From contig JAEPQQ010000010.1 of NCBI GenBank assembly GCA_017640445.1, forward strand, positions 1 to 59,269: a DNA stretch of 59,269 nt, given 5' to 3'. The notes beneath the pieces were generated by a model. That model had not been told where the DNA came from, did not search any database, and saw only the letters and a program-made list of their open reading frames with translations. Below, piece after piece: positions 27,085 to 36,580 of the stretch. Position 1 is the stretch's first letter; each line of letters opens with the position of its first letter. Origin of the DNA: Bacteroidia bacterium (GTDB lineage: Bacteria > Bacteroidota > Bacteroidia > NS11-12g > UBA9320). The position numbers and the translations under genes are program-made.

Positions 27085-28068
27085 CTATAAATACTTTTCT
27101 TGCTTGAACCACTCAACCGCCTGGTTTATTGCGTATTCGATATCGGTTTGGGGCATTCCCAATTCCTTCACGGCTTTTTGACTGGAATAATAATGGTACT
27201 CGTTCGAAATAAGGGCCAATGGGTAACTGATAACTGGTTCTTTACCGCTTAACTTTCCAACGATAGACAAAACCCTACCGTACACCAGGACGGCCAAACC
27301 GGGAATACCCATTTTGGGTGGTTTAACATCGAAGATCGAGGCGATCTTTGAGAACATATCTTTATAGCTGAGATTGGTGCTACCCAAAATGTAGCATTCA
27401 CCAATCTTACCACGAGTAACTGCATTCACAACGGCCTGAGCAACATCCAACACATATACAAAGTTTCGTCCTCCCGGCGCATAACCAGGCACCTTCCCTT
27501 TGATCACTGAGATGATCATCTTTCCAGAACTAGGCTTAACATCGTACGGTCCGATCATGAACGTTGGGTTCACGATGAGCGCAGGAAGATTGTTCTCCTT
27601 CACCTCCTTCAACACTAATTGCTGTGCCTTATACTTCGAAGTGATGTAATCGAGCTTATATCGATAGCCTTCAAACGGGCGGGTTTCATCTCCGGGAGAA
27701 GACGCATCGCCCGGGCCAAATGAGTTGGCAGTTCCAACGTGAATTAATCGCTTCACATTGTTTTCCTTCACGGCGCGAATCACGTTCTCCACTCCGTCGA
27801 CGTTCACCTTCCAATACAGGGGCCCCTGGTTGGGCCATGTATCGGTAACGGCTGCTGCGTTAATAACTACTTCAGCCCCAGCCATTGCCGTATTCAACTC
27901 ATCGTAGTTCAGCAAGTCGCCATACGACACCTCTATATTCAGTCCTTTTAAATATCCGGGATCCTTCCCGGTTTGAATAAAGACCTTCACCTCATGCTTC
28001 TCCTCTAGAAGAAGCCTTACCATATTATTCCCTAATAACCCGTCTGCACCGGTAACAAATATTCGCAT
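27085..28068 (-). CDS. NAD-dependent epimerase/dehydratase family protein
   Basis: 327 residues, extended SDR. N-terminal TGADGLLGNNMVRLL (TGxxGxxG nucleotide site), VINAAAVTDTWP, and catalytic Tyr-x3-Lys in YITSKYKAQ, preceded by GTANSFGPG. The overall look is that of 3-beta-hydroxysteroid dehydrogenase/HpnA-like proteins (NPTFMIGPYDVKPSSGKMI), not a sugar epimerase with a clear sugar motif. Co-transcribed with the SDR gene. A TATCTTCG box (one mismatch) lies roughly 25 bases upstream. Substrate unknown. Confidence 0.85.
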   Translation of the reverse strand: MRIFVTGADGLLGNNMVRLLLEEKHEVKVFIQTGKDPGYLKGLNIEVSYGDLLNYDELNTAMAGAEVVINAAAVTDTWPNQGPLYWKVNVDGVENVIRAVKENNVKRLIHVGTANSFGPGDASSPGDETRPFEGYRYKLDYITSKYKAQQLVLKEVKENNLPALIVNPTFMIGPYDVKPSSGKMIISVIKGKVPGYAPGGRNFVYVLDVAQAVVNAVTRGKIGECYILGSTNLSYKDMFSKIASIFDVKPPKMGIPGLAVLVYGRVLSIVGKLSGKEPVISYPLALISNEYHYYSSQKAVKELGMPQTDIEYAINQAVEWFKQEKYL

Positions 28069-28147
28069 GAACCTTGTTTCGTTTCGGCGGCGAAGATACC
28101 TCTATAAAGCATACGAGTTACAAAAAAATACGAGTGTGGATTGACTG

Positions 28148-28179
28148 TTGATGGCGGTATTTACAGCCGACTAACTTTG
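28148..28179 (+). promoter_or_regulatory. Promoter of the saccharopine dehydrogenase gene
   Basis: TTG (28148-28150), 21 bases, TAACTTTG (28172-28179; exact TAnnTTTG), 24 bases before the ATG. Good match in both sequence and spacing. Confidence 0.65.
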
Positions 28180-28203
28180 TGGCTGTTGTAAGAATATTAT
28201 AAA

Positions 28204-29337
28204 ATGGTAAAAGGAAATATCTTTATAGCTGGTGCAGGAGGAATAGGACGGGCAGCGGCCTTGCTTTTGGAAACCAACGAGGCAATGGACGCCACCGTTT
28301 TTATTGGCGACATAAGTACGTCGCAACTCGACTCCGCTATTGAGTGGATTGCCTCAGCTTTTGGTACGACCAATGTAACTCCGGTTAACATGACCGACGA
28401 TTCGCTTTCAGGTGTGTTTGACCAGTGCGACGTGTTACTTGACTGTTTGCCGGGCAGTCTTGCACCCAAAATGGCCCAATATTCTATTGATCACAACATG
28501 CACTACGCCAACTTAACCGAGTACGTTTCAGAAACGGAACAGATTTCGGCACTGGCCAAAAATGCTTCAACAGGCTTCGTGCTTCAAACCGGCCTTGCCC
28601 CTGGTTACATCAATGTACTTGCACTTCGACTTTATGAAGAGTTTAAGCAAGACCATAACACTGACAAACTCGACAGCATGCAAATGAAGGTTGGCGCACT
28701 CTCAAAAAATGCGACTTCACCACACCATTATGCTTTTACCTGGAGCCCAATTGGTGTTGCTACCGAATATGTGAAGGATGCCATTGTAGTGAGAAACAAC
28801 CAACGCCAACTATTCCCTGCGCTTTCCGGACGAGGATTGATTACCATTGACGGCACCGTGTACGAAGACAACTACACCTCGGGTGGTGCGGCGAACCTTC
28901 CCTCGGCCTTTGCCGATAAGATTACCAACATCGACTACAAAACGCTTCGATACCCAGGGCACTATCAATGGGTGGAAAAAACCCTGAGTGAAATTCCAAT
29001 TTCGGAAAATCGGGCAAAGAAGTTGTTCGACATTATGTTGGAAACCATTCCGGTGGTTGACGATGACGTAGTTATCATATATGCCTCTGTTACGGGCAAG
29101 GACAGTAACGGCTTTTTACGCAACCACGAAAAGTCGTTGAAAGTAACGCCAATGAAAATTGGAAACGCCAAACTCAGAGCTATTCAGTCCACCACCGCAG
29201 CACCACTTTGCGAAATGGCTTACTGGCTTCTTAAGAGTAAATCTAGCGGCGTTATCTACCAAACGGATATCGATACAGAGTCCTTCCTGAATGGCCCTTA
29301 TGTATCTATGGTTTACGGTGCGTACACCGACCTTTGA
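28204..29337 (+). CDS. Saccharopine dehydrogenase family protein
   Basis: 377 residues. N-terminal Rossmann motif IFIAGAGGIGRAAALLLE (about 6-23), the saccharopine dehydrogenase NADP-binding domain, and a C-terminal catalytic-type domain (TGFVLQTGLAPGYINVLA, HHYAFTWSPIGVATEYVKDAIVVRNNQ, TLRYPGHYQWV). The LAPGYINVLA region and the YPGHY strand are family-typical. The homologous enzymes take part in lysine degradation/synthesis or polyamine pathways; no pathway partner is nearby, so the reaction is not fixed. Probably a single-gene unit. Confidence 0.85.
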   Translation: MVKGNIFIAGAGGIGRAAALLLETNEAMDATVFIGDISTSQLDSAIEWIASAFGTTNVTPVNMTDDSLSGVFDQCDVLLDCLPGSLAPKMAQYSIDHNMHYANLTEYVSETEQISALAKNASTGFVLQTGLAPGYINVLALRLYEEFKQDHNTDKLDSMQMKVGALSKNATSPHHYAFTWSPIGVATEYVKDAIVVRNNQRQLFPALSGRGLITIDGTVYEDNYTSGGAANLPSAFADKITNIDYKTLRYPGHYQWVEKTLSEIPISENRAKKLFDIMLETIPVVDDDVVIIYASVTGKDSNGFLRNHEKSLKVTPMKIGNAKLRAIQSTTAAPLCEMAYWLLKSKSSGVIYQTDIDTESFLNGPYVSMVYGAYTDL

Positions 29338-29480
29338 TCAACTACTCAAAAAGGCAAAATCTTCATTGTTAGTGTGTTACATGTAAAAAAATAATACACA
29401 AGTCAGCAACATTCCTTGTGTTTCGCTTTTAATTTTTTTACGGTTTCGTTATATTCGTTACGTAAGTAAAAAGTGTTGCT

Positions 29481-30293
29481 ATGGATTTTCAGATAAATAA
29501 CATTCTTGTCGGTTTCGACAACTCTCTCTCTGCATTGGTCGCTCTAAAAAAAGCTGCTGACACGGCTCAACGATTCAATGCCAAACTTCATGCGGTTTAT
29601 GTCATTCGTGACAACAAAGGCACGCCCGAAGAGATCGAGAAAGCAGTGGGCGAAATTGGTTCGAACATGGGGATTGATATCGAGTTCATCAAGAAGACAG
29701 GAAAGGTTTACAAGGAAATCAACGCTCTTGAGCGTGAAATTGGTGCAGACCTGGTTGTGGTTGGAACACACGGTACAGAGGGTTGGCAGCCATTTTGGAT
29801 CGGGAGTAATGCCTTCCGTATTGTGAGCTCGGCAAACTGTCCTGTAATTACGGTTCAGGAAACAACAAAGGAAACACCACTTCAGGATATTCTACTTCCT
29901 CTTGACGACGACGACACCACACGTCAAAAAGTTCCGTATGCAGCGGTTATGGCGAAAACATTTGGTGCTACCGTGCATGTGTACAGCGTTAGTAAGAAGA
30001 GTGGTCCACGTGTAAAAATGAGGCTAAAAGCCTACGGGCGACAAACACAACGTTTTCTTAGTGAACGAGGAATACGATCAACGTTTAAGGCAGACTTTGG
30101 TGTTGACATTCCCAAGTCGATTATGAATTACTCAAAAGAAGTACGCGCTGGTCTGGTAATGATTATGGCCGATACCGAAAGCGTAGGCATGGTAATGGGG
30201 TCGTATTCTCAAGACATTGTAAACAACAGCAAGGTCCCGGTGATGGTTATGCACAGTCGAGACCTGGCGATTGCCGGAGCGGTTGGATACTAA
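29481..30293 (+). CDS. Universal stress protein, tandem UspA domains
   Basis: 270 residues made of two Usp domains (about 1-130 and 135-265). The first has NILVGFDNSLSALVALKKA and the ATP-binding tail VVVGTHGTEGWQPFWIGSNAFRIV (G-2x-G-9x-G/S type); the second has DILLPLDDDDTTRQKVPYA and MGSYSQDIVNNSKVPVMV. Function is stress signalling by small-molecule binding; the target is unknown. The 143-base upstream gap holds only a weak TATATTCG box at 29450-29457. A second tandem Usp gene lies at 38773-39675. Confidence 0.9.
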   Translation: MDFQINNILVGFDNSLSALVALKKAADTAQRFNAKLHAVYVIRDNKGTPEEIEKAVGEIGSNMGIDIEFIKKTGKVYKEINALEREIGADLVVVGTHGTEGWQPFWIGSNAFRIVSSANCPVITVQETTKETPLQDILLPLDDDDTTRQKVPYAAVMAKTFGATVHVYSVSKKSGPRVKMRLKAYGRQTQRFLSERGIRSTFKADFGVDIPKSIMNYSKEVRAGLVMIMADTESVGMVMGSYSQDIVNNSKVPVMVMHSRDLAIAGAVGY

Positions 30294-30306
30294 CCCACCG
30301 GCTCTC

Positions 30307-31074
30307 TTATAACCCTTTATTTCGGATTACCTGACCTGCCGCAGGCTGTGCCTTTGGCATGATGATCAGGTCGTTAATATTGACGTGATCCGGTCGTGAA
30401 ACAATGTAGTGCACGGCATCGGCAATGTCTTCGGCTACCAGGTTTTCAAAACCTTCGTATACGAGTTTTGCCTTATTGGTATCTCCATGTAAACGAACGA
30501 TCGAAAACTCGGTTTCAACAGCACCTGGGTTTACGGCTGAGACCTTAACACCGTGTTCTGCCAACTCTCGCCGCATGCTCTTATTCAAAGCGTCCACCAT
30601 GTGCTTGGTTCCGCAGTAGACGTTTCCGTTTGGGTAAACTTCCTTACCAGCTATTGATCCAATGTTCACAATGTGACCAGATTGCTGTTTAATCAGTTGA
30701 GGTATAATCTGCCGACTTACATAAAGCAACCCCTTTACGTTTGTATCGATCATTTTATCCCAGTCCTCTACATCTCCGTTCTGAATCTTATCCAAACCAC
30801 TGGCTAAACCAGCATTATTGACCAAAACGTCAATCTGCCGATTTGCTTTTACCAGTCCGCCAAGGTGCTCTTGTACTTCGTTGTTATTGCGAACATCAAA
30901 ACACAGCGTTTCAACAGATACGTTGTGCTTGGAAGAAAGGTCTGCCGAAATGGTATCCAATCGGTCGGCCCGGCGCCCAGTGATAATTAATTGATATCCA
31001 TTGGCAGCCAACAAGTCTGCTGTAGCCAAACCTATGCCCGAAGTTCCGCCAGTAATGAGAGCTGTTTTATTCAT
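30307..31074 (-). CDS. SDR family NAD(P)-dependent oxidoreductase (YdfG-like)
   Basis: 255 residues, classical SDR: TGGTSGIGLATA (8-19), NNAGLASG (about 87-94), HIVNIGSIAGKEVYPNGNVY, Tyr-x3-Lys in YCGTK, and AVNPGAVETEFSIVRLHGD. This layout is that of the YdfG/serine-3-dehydrogenase-like group acting on beta-hydroxy acids and acetoin-type alcohols. Monocistronic, convergent with the Usp gene; start ATG at 31074. Confidence 0.88.
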   Translation of the reverse strand: MNKTALITGGTSGIGLATADLLAANGYQLIITGRRADRLDTISADLSSKHNVSVETLCFDVRNNNEVQEHLGGLVKANRQIDVLVNNAGLASGLDKIQNGDVEDWDKMIDTNVKGLLYVSRQIIPQLIKQQSGHIVNIGSIAGKEVYPNGNVYCGTKHMVDALNKSMRRELAEHGVKVSAVNPGAVETEFSIVRLHGDTNKAKLVYEGFENLVAEDIADAVHYIVSRPDHVNINDLIIMPKAQPAAGQVIRNKGL

Positions 31075-31130
31075 ATTTAGGTATAATTTTCCGTTGTAAT
31101 TTGCCTACGAAAATATAATTTTAACAACGC

Positions 31131-31162
31131 TTGCGAATCCTACACGGATTTTTCTATTCTTG
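31131..31162 (+). promoter_or_regulatory. Promoter of rnz (leaderless arrangement)
   Basis: TTG (31131-31133), 21 bases, TATTCTTG (31155-31162; one mismatch to TAnnTTTG), then four bases to the GTG start. Confidence 0.55.
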
Positions 31163-31166
31163 TGCC

Positions 31167-32078
31167 GTGAATGCACAACTTACCATACTAGGAAACAATT
31201 CAGCGGCTCCCACAAAGAGTCGGAACCCAAGTGGACAGGTCCTGTCCTTTAATGGTGAGCGGGTATTGATCGACTGTGGTGAAGGAAGTCAAAAACGCAT
31301 GTTGCTGTACGGCATCAATTATCAGAAGATTGACTTTATTTTCATTTCTCACCTTCATGGCGACCATTACCTGGGCCTTATGGGACTGCTCAACACCATG
31401 TCGTTAAACGGCCGTAAGACTCCCTTAAAAATTGTTTGTCCAAAAGGTTTGAAAGACCTCCACGAACGCATTGTGGAGCTTGGCAATGGCCATTCCACGT
31501 TCGACATAGAATTCACCGAGTTGGATGAAGAGCGTATATATAACCTCGAAACTTCCAAATGGTGGGTAAAGGCAATTCCGGTATCCCACCGAATACCGTG
31601 TTATTCCTACCTTTTTCGTGAGAAAAAGCACCATCGATCCCTAAACATTGCGGCTTGCAAAAGGTACAATGTTCCTCGATCGGAATATAACAAGATAAAA
31701 GCCGGAGAAGATTATGTTACCCCGGATGGGGAGAGAATTCCAAACAGCGAATTAAGCGATCCTCCTCCCAAGGCTATTGGCTACGGATACATAACGGATA
31801 CGCTTTATCGCCCCGACCTAACCGACGAGTTTGCCGGGTGTTCGGCAGTTTACCACGAAACCACTTACTTGCATAATTTACTAGACAGGGCAATAAAGAC
31901 CGGACATAGCACGGCTCTGCAAGCAGGTGAATTTGCCAAAAAAGCAACTGTTAATCAATTACTTATAGGGCATTTTTCTTCCCGATACGACGAAATGTCG
32001 GCGTTATTGGAGGAAGCTAAATCTGTATTCCCAAACACGGTAATCGCAGAAGAAGGGAATTCCTATGAAATTTCTTGA
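31167..32078 (+). CDS. rnz: Ribonuclease Z
   Basis: 303 residues from the GTG at 31167; an in-frame TTG at 31131 would add an unlikely 12-residue leader and sits in the promoter. tRNA 3' processing endonuclease of the metallo-beta-lactamase fold. Zinc motif SHLHGDHYLGL (H62, H64, D66, H67), with the later family ligands around PKAIGYGYITDTLYRPD and HSTALQAGEFAKKA and the final IGHFSSRY. The N-terminus LTILGNNSAAPTKSRNPSG is typical of the Bacteroidota form. Divergent from the SDR gene. Confidence 0.95.
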   Translation: MNAQLTILGNNSAAPTKSRNPSGQVLSFNGERVLIDCGEGSQKRMLLYGINYQKIDFIFISHLHGDHYLGLMGLLNTMSLNGRKTPLKIVCPKGLKDLHERIVELGNGHSTFDIEFTELDEERIYNLETSKWWVKAIPVSHRIPCYSYLFREKKHHRSLNIAACKRYNVPRSEYNKIKAGEDYVTPDGERIPNSELSDPPPKAIGYGYITDTLYRPDLTDEFAGCSAVYHETTYLHNLLDRAIKTGHSTALQAGEFAKKATVNQLLIGHFSSRYDEMSALLEEAKSVFPNTVIAEEGNSYEIS

Positions 32079-32150
32079 TTTTCCACACTGCATATAGGTT
32101 CCAGCCCGTTTTAATGCGTACCACATCGTTTATTTTCGTGTGTTACCGCT

Positions 32151-34595
32151 ATGGCAAAAACCCAGTCAAAAAAGAAATCTAAGTCCAAGACCAAATCCTC
32201 GTCTTCCAAATCGAAAGCGAATTGGCTGGACCATGTTTTGTTGAAAGACCCACGTACACGCAAGATTGTCGGTGGTCTGATTTGCCTGTTCGCTGTTTTT
32301 ATGTTTTTGTCCTTCCTCTCTTTTCTATTTACCTGGAAAAGTGACGATAGTGCTGTTTCCGGTAGCGCCGCGTATTTCTCTAAATACCCGGATGCCATTC
32401 ATAACTGGATGCGGCTTCTTGGTGCCAAGCTTTCCTTTCTGTTGATGCACAAGGGATTTGGGCTAACGGCCTTCACCCTACCCTATCTGGTGGCCGTGAT
32501 AGGTTTGCGGATTTACACCAACTCCAAAGCGTTTAACATTTATGTTGCGCTGAAATACACGTTGCTCATCATTACATTTTTTGGTTTACTCCTGGGGCTT
32601 GTGTTTCATGCCTACTACCCAATTCTTGCTGGTGTATTCGGATATGAACTTTACAACTGGTTATCGTCTATGGTAGGTGCCATTGGTGTGGTTTTGATCT
32701 TGTTAGCCTATCTGGCCAGTATCCTTATCTGGAACTTTGATGTGGATCTTTACCAGTGGTTTGGCCAAACGTATGCAAAACTCAAGGCAAAGAGAGCCGC
32801 CAAAAAAGCTACAAAGCTGGAAGACCTGGAATTCGACAAAGACGACGACTACGTTCCGGAGGAAACGCTATTCTCAAAAGACAATATTCAAATTGAGGAA
32901 AAAGAAGAAGTTGTACCAACACCTGAACCCGAGGTCAAAATTGACGACAACGACGGATTTGAAATCGTAAAACCGGTTGAAGAAACTCCTACTGTGATAG
33001 AGGAACCTGAAAATCTCGATCTAAAAATTGAGGAAACAGCAGAGGAGGAGGAACTATCGGCAAGCGAAATCAAACATCAGGGGCTGGACACCGAATACGA
33101 TCCCACCCTGGACCTATCGGGTTTCAAGTTTCCAAACCTCACCTTTCTAAACGAGTACAACGACAGAAGAACGGAGGTAAGCGAAGAAGATCTTAAGCGC
33201 AGCAAGGACCTGATTGTAGAAACCCTGCGTAACTACAAAATCGAAATATCTCAGATTAAGGCTACCATCGGGCCTACGGTAACCTTGTTTGAGATTGTAC
33301 CGGCCCCGGGTATCAAAATCTCTAAGATAAAAAACCTGGAAGACGACATAGCACTTAGTCTTGCTGCTCTTGGAATTCGGATTATTGCTCCTATTCCAGG
33401 CAAAGGAACCATTGGTATTGAAGTACCTAACAAGGAATCTGAGATCGTTTCCATGCGGTCGGGTATTGCAAGTAAAAAATACCAGGAATCGAAACACGAG
33501 CTACCCGTCTGTTTGGGTAAAACCATTTCCAATGAAGTGTATGTTGCCGATCTGGCCAAAATGCCTCACCTGCTTATGGCCGGTGCTACGGGTCAGGGTA
33601 AGTCGGTTGGGCTAAACGCCTTATTGGTGTCGCTGCTTTACCGAAAGCACCCGGCAGAGCTTAAGTTTGTTTTGGTCGATCCTAAAAAAGTAGAACTCAC
33701 ACTTTACCAGCGTATAGAACGTCATTATCTGGCTAAAATTCCTGGCGAAAGCGATGCGATTATCACCGATAACAAGCTCGTTGTTCAAACCCTGAACAGC
33801 CTCTGTGTTGAAATGGACAACCGATATGCGTTGCTCCAAAATGCGTTTGTACGTAACATCAAAGAGTACAATGCAAAGTTCCAGAAACGAAAGTTAAATC
33901 CGAATGATGGCCATCGTTTCCTTCCATACATTGTAGTGGTTATTGACGAAGTGGCAGACTTAATCATGACGGCTGGGAAAGAAGTGGAGCACCCCATTGC
34001 CAGATTGGCACAACTTGCCCGGGCCATTGGTATCCACCTCGTTCTTGCTACACAGCGTCCTTCGGTAAACATTATTACCGGTACCATTAAGGCAAACTTC
34101 CCCGCCCGAATTGCCTTCCGGGTTACTTCTAAAATCGATTCACGTACCATTCTGGATGCGAACGGAGCAGACCAACTCATTGGAAAGGGCGATATGTTAT
34201 TTTCTAATGGCAGCGACATTGTTCGATTACAGTGTCCATTTGTTGATACACCCGAAGTGGAGGTTATTACCTCGTTTATAGGTGAACAACGCGGTTATTC
34301 CTCAGCCTATCACCTTCCGGAAGTACAAGAAGATTCGTCGGGTAACGACGAGGCGTTAGACAGCAACGACCGCGATGCGTTGTTCGAGGATGCTGCTCGC
34401 ATAGTGATTCAACATCAGCAAGGAAGCACGTCGTTACTACAGCGTAGATTAAAAATAGGATACAACCGTGCGGGTCGCATCATTGACCAATTGGAGCGGG
34501 CAGGTATTGTTGGAGCATTCGAAGGAAGTAAGGCCAGACAGGTTCTTATGAATGACGAATATGCTTTGGAACAGTATTTGAATGACCTTCCGTAA
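32151..34595 (+). CDS. ftsK: DNA translocase FtsK/SpoIIIE
   Basis: 814 residues. Four N-terminal membrane helices within about the first 185 residues (after a Lys/Ser-rich start KTQSKKKSKSKTKSSSSK), an acidic low-complexity linker (about 220-320), then the motor: Walker A GATGQGKSVG (about 478-487), Walker B YIVVVIDEVADLIMTAGKEVE and LVLATQRPSVNIITGTIKANFPARIAF. The C-terminal ~65 residues form the winged-helix gamma domain (SLLQRRLKIGYNRAGRIIDQLERAGIVG) that reads KOPS sites. Function: pumping chromosomes through the septum at division and aiding dimer resolution. LolA follows, the order usual in Bacteroidota. Confidence 0.97.
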   Translation: MAKTQSKKKSKSKTKSSSSKSKANWLDHVLLKDPRTRKIVGGLICLFAVFMFLSFLSFLFTWKSDDSAVSGSAAYFSKYPDAIHNWMRLLGAKLSFLLMHKGFGLTAFTLPYLVAVIGLRIYTNSKAFNIYVALKYTLLIITFFGLLLGLVFHAYYPILAGVFGYELYNWLSSMVGAIGVVLILLAYLASILIWNFDVDLYQWFGQTYAKLKAKRAAKKATKLEDLEFDKDDDYVPEETLFSKDNIQIEEKEEVVPTPEPEVKIDDNDGFEIVKPVEETPTVIEEPENLDLKIEETAEEEELSASEIKHQGLDTEYDPTLDLSGFKFPNLTFLNEYNDRRTEVSEEDLKRSKDLIVETLRNYKIEISQIKATIGPTVTLFEIVPAPGIKISKIKNLEDDIALSLAALGIRIIAPIPGKGTIGIEVPNKESEIVSMRSGIASKKYQESKHELPVCLGKTISNEVYVADLAKMPHLLMAGATGQGKSVGLNALLVSLLYRKHPAELKFVLVDPKKVELTLYQRIERHYLAKIPGESDAIITDNKLVVQTLNSLCVEMDNRYALLQNAFVRNIKEYNAKFQKRKLNPNDGHRFLPYIVVVIDEVADLIMTAGKEVEHPIARLAQLARAIGIHLVLATQRPSVNIITGTIKANFPARIAFRVTSKIDSRTILDANGADQLIGKGDMLFSNGSDIVRLQCPFVDTPEVEVITSFIGEQRGYSSAYHLPEVQEDSSGNDEALDSNDRDALFEDAARIVIQHQQGSTSLLQRRLKIGYNRAGRIIDQLERAGIVGAFEGSKARQVLMNDEYALEQYLNDLP

Positions 34596-34600
34596 ATTTG
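34593..34600 (+). promoter_or_regulatory. Candidate -7 box between ftsK and lolA
   Basis: TAAATTTG, exact TAnnTTTG, starting in the ftsK stop codon; a TTG lies 24 bases upstream (34566-34568). It could drive lolA separately from ftsK. Confidence 0.4.
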
Positions 34601-34691
34601 CAGGCGCGAAAAATGAACCGCAGACTTGTTCGTTCTGTTAATGAAGAACAAACTCAAAACATTTCTCAGCCAGAACACAAAAAGAAAAACG

Positions 34692-35351
34692 ATGCGACAA
34701 AAAGTAAAGATTGGAATTTCAGTAGTTGTTTTTTTACTAGCCGGAATCAGTGGCCTCATTGCACAGGATGCCACGGCGAATAAAATTCTTGGAAACGTAA
34801 GCCGAACCTACCAAACCTATAAAACCATTAAAGCAGGTTTTACGATTAACGTAAAAAACGCTCAGTCGAATTCAAGCATAAAGCAATCCGGAACGCTTTA
34901 CCTGAAAGGCAAGAAGTTCAGAATCAACCTGAACGATCAGGAAATCTATTGCGATGGTAAAACCATGTGGACCTATTTCAAAGAAGAAAACGAGGTTCAG
35001 GTTACCAAATACGATCCGAATGCACAGGAGATTAACCCAAGTGAAATTTTCACTATCTATAAAAAAGGGTTCAACTATAAATACACAGGCGAAATCGTTT
35101 CTGGCGGTAAGAAAATTCAGCGCATTGAGTTAACACCTCAAAACAAAAACAAACCTTACTTCAAGGTGAAACTGAACATCGACAAGGCTACCCACAAGAT
35201 TACCAACATGAAGGTGATGAACAAAAACGGGGTGAACTCTACGTATAGCATCACTTCCTTCAAGTCGAATCTTACCATGAACGATGGCTTCTTCAAATTT
35301 GACAAAAGCAAAAAGCCAGGTGTTGTTATCATCGACCTAACCAAACCTTAA
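34692..35351 (+). CDS. lolA: LolA-like outer-membrane lipoprotein carrier/sorting protein
   Basis: 219 residues from the ATG at 34692, which gives the signal peptide RQKVKIGISVVVFLLAGISGLIA; an in-frame codon at 34626 would be an implausible start. The mature part follows the LolA half-barrel pattern: VSRTYQTYKTIKAGFTINVKN, KQSGTLYLKGKKFRINLNDQEIYCDGKTMWTYF, EEINPSEIFTIY-like turn, YFKVKLNIDKATHKITNMKVMNKNG, NLTMNDGFFKFDKSK. It carries lipoproteins across the periplasm. Found just after ftsK, as in many Bacteroidota. Confidence 0.88.
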   Translation: MRQKVKIGISVVVFLLAGISGLIAQDATANKILGNVSRTYQTYKTIKAGFTINVKNAQSNSSIKQSGTLYLKGKKFRINLNDQEIYCDGKTMWTYFKEENEVQVTKYDPNAQEINPSEIFTIYKKGFNYKYTGEIVSGGKKIQRIELTPQNKNKPYFKVKLNIDKATHKITNMKVMNKNGVNSTYSITSFKSNLTMNDGFFKFDKSKKPGVVIIDLTKP

Positions 35352-35355
35352 GTAT

Positions 35356-35814
35356 ATGAAACGGTATGCCTTCATTTTAATGGGGCTAGTTGGCATAACG
35401 TTGTTTTCATGTCGAACAGCCCAAAACGCCCCCAGGGATGCGTCCATAGTTTATCAGCGCACCGCCTGCTTTGGCACCTGCCCGATATACAGCTTAACCA
35501 TTACCGGGCAAGGCGAAGCTACGTTTGAGGGGAAACGATTCACTGAAAAAATTGGTGCCTTCACGAAACAACTTTCAAAGGATGAGACCAAATCACTTTT
35601 CAGAACATTGAATGCACAGGATTGGGCATCGCTTGATTCGATTTACCCATCGCAAATTTCCGACCTGCCAAGCACGGTTTTTGCCTTCCGTTATAAGAAG
35701 ACAAACAAAGAAGTGGTGGTGACCGGTGAACATCCTGCCTCTTTAGATGTTGTGAGTAAACTGCTTTCCGAAATCGCAGAAAGTGATGGTTGGACAAGCA
35801 CAATAACGGAATAA
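35356..35814 (+). CDS. DUF6438-type lipoprotein
   Basis: 152 residues. Signal peptide with lipobox TLFSC (Cys about residue 19). The mature part starts IVYQRTACFGTCPIYSLTITGQGEATFEG, the Cys-containing CFGTCP motif of DUF6438 proteins, and then FAFRYKKTNKEVVVTGEHP. Probably an outer-membrane or periplasmic lipoprotein; function unknown. It begins five bases after lolA, and its stop TAA overlaps the rhomboid start in TAATG, so all three are likely one operon. Confidence 0.82.
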   Translation: MKRYAFILMGLVGITLFSCRTAQNAPRDASIVYQRTACFGTCPIYSLTITGQGEATFEGKRFTEKIGAFTKQLSKDETKSLFRTLNAQDWASLDSIYPSQISDLPSTVFAFRYKKTNKEVVVTGEHPASLDVVSKLLSEIAESDGWTSTITE

Positions 35815-36557
35815 TGTTTCAGCTTTTACTTCGTGTTGTGGATGACATTCTTTGGCCGGCGGTTTTTATCGTCTTCTTCTGGGTGTTGTTTTTTGCTAAT
35901 GAGGCCTATTCGCTCGGACTAAACCGAATGGGTGTACAGCCCCACGAAATAGAAGGGTTGCTTGGCATCTTGTTTATGCCGTTTCTTCACGGAGACTTTT
36001 CGCACTTGTTTTCCAACACCATACCTTTTCTGGTAGCCGGTAGCTTTATATTCCATTTCTATGGTAGAAGCAGCTGGTCGATCTTCTTTGCGGTTTGGCT
36101 TTTTAGTGGCCTTGGTGTGTGGTTGTTTGGGGCAGAGCGAAGCATTCATATTGGAGCCAGTGGAATGGTGTATGGCATGGTTGCTTTTTTGCTCACCACA
36201 GGCTTTATACGGAAGAATAAGAACCTAACGGCGGTTGCCTTTATTCTTGTTTTCCTGTACGGAAGTATGATCTGGGGGTTGTTTCCGCAGTATAGCTGGA
36301 TTCACAAGATGAATATTTCGTGGGAAGGTCATTTGTTTGGAACACTCACCGGTATAGCCATGGCATTTCTATATCGTCATCGAGGCCCGGAAGATGATAA
36401 AGATCCGTTTGAGGAAGACGAAGTCATGCCACAATGGTGGATCGACATGGAAAATGAGAAGGCGCTTCAGGAAGAACAGCAACGGCTTCAACGACCACGC
36501 CCCACCATCTTCCGCATCGTATACCGTCCGAAAGACAAAGACGAGGAAACCGAGTAA
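35814..36557 (+). CDS. Rhomboid family intramembrane serine protease
   Basis: 247 residues from the ATG at 35814 (an in-frame TTG at 35790 lies inside the previous gene). Six or seven hydrophobic helices occupy residues about 8-185. Catalytic residues are in place: Ser116 in HIGASGMVYG and His173 in EGHLFGTLTG, plus the HGDFSHLFSNTIPF motif that contributes the oxyanion region. A cytosolic acidic/basic tail (about 190-247) follows. The substrate is unknown. The one-base overlap with the upstream lipoprotein gene points to coupled translation. Confidence 0.9.
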   Translation: MFQLLLRVVDDILWPAVFIVFFWVLFFANEAYSLGLNRMGVQPHEIEGLLGILFMPFLHGDFSHLFSNTIPFLVAGSFIFHFYGRSSWSIFFAVWLFSGLGVWLFGAERSIHIGASGMVYGMVAFLLTTGFIRKNKNLTAVAFILVFLYGSMIWGLFPQYSWIHKMNISWEGHLFGTLTGIAMAFLYRHRGPEDDKDPFEEDEVMPQWWIDMENEKALQEEQQRLQRPRPTIFRIVYRPKDKDEETE

Positions 36558-36580
36558 CTTCGTAGCAAAACCATTGCTAC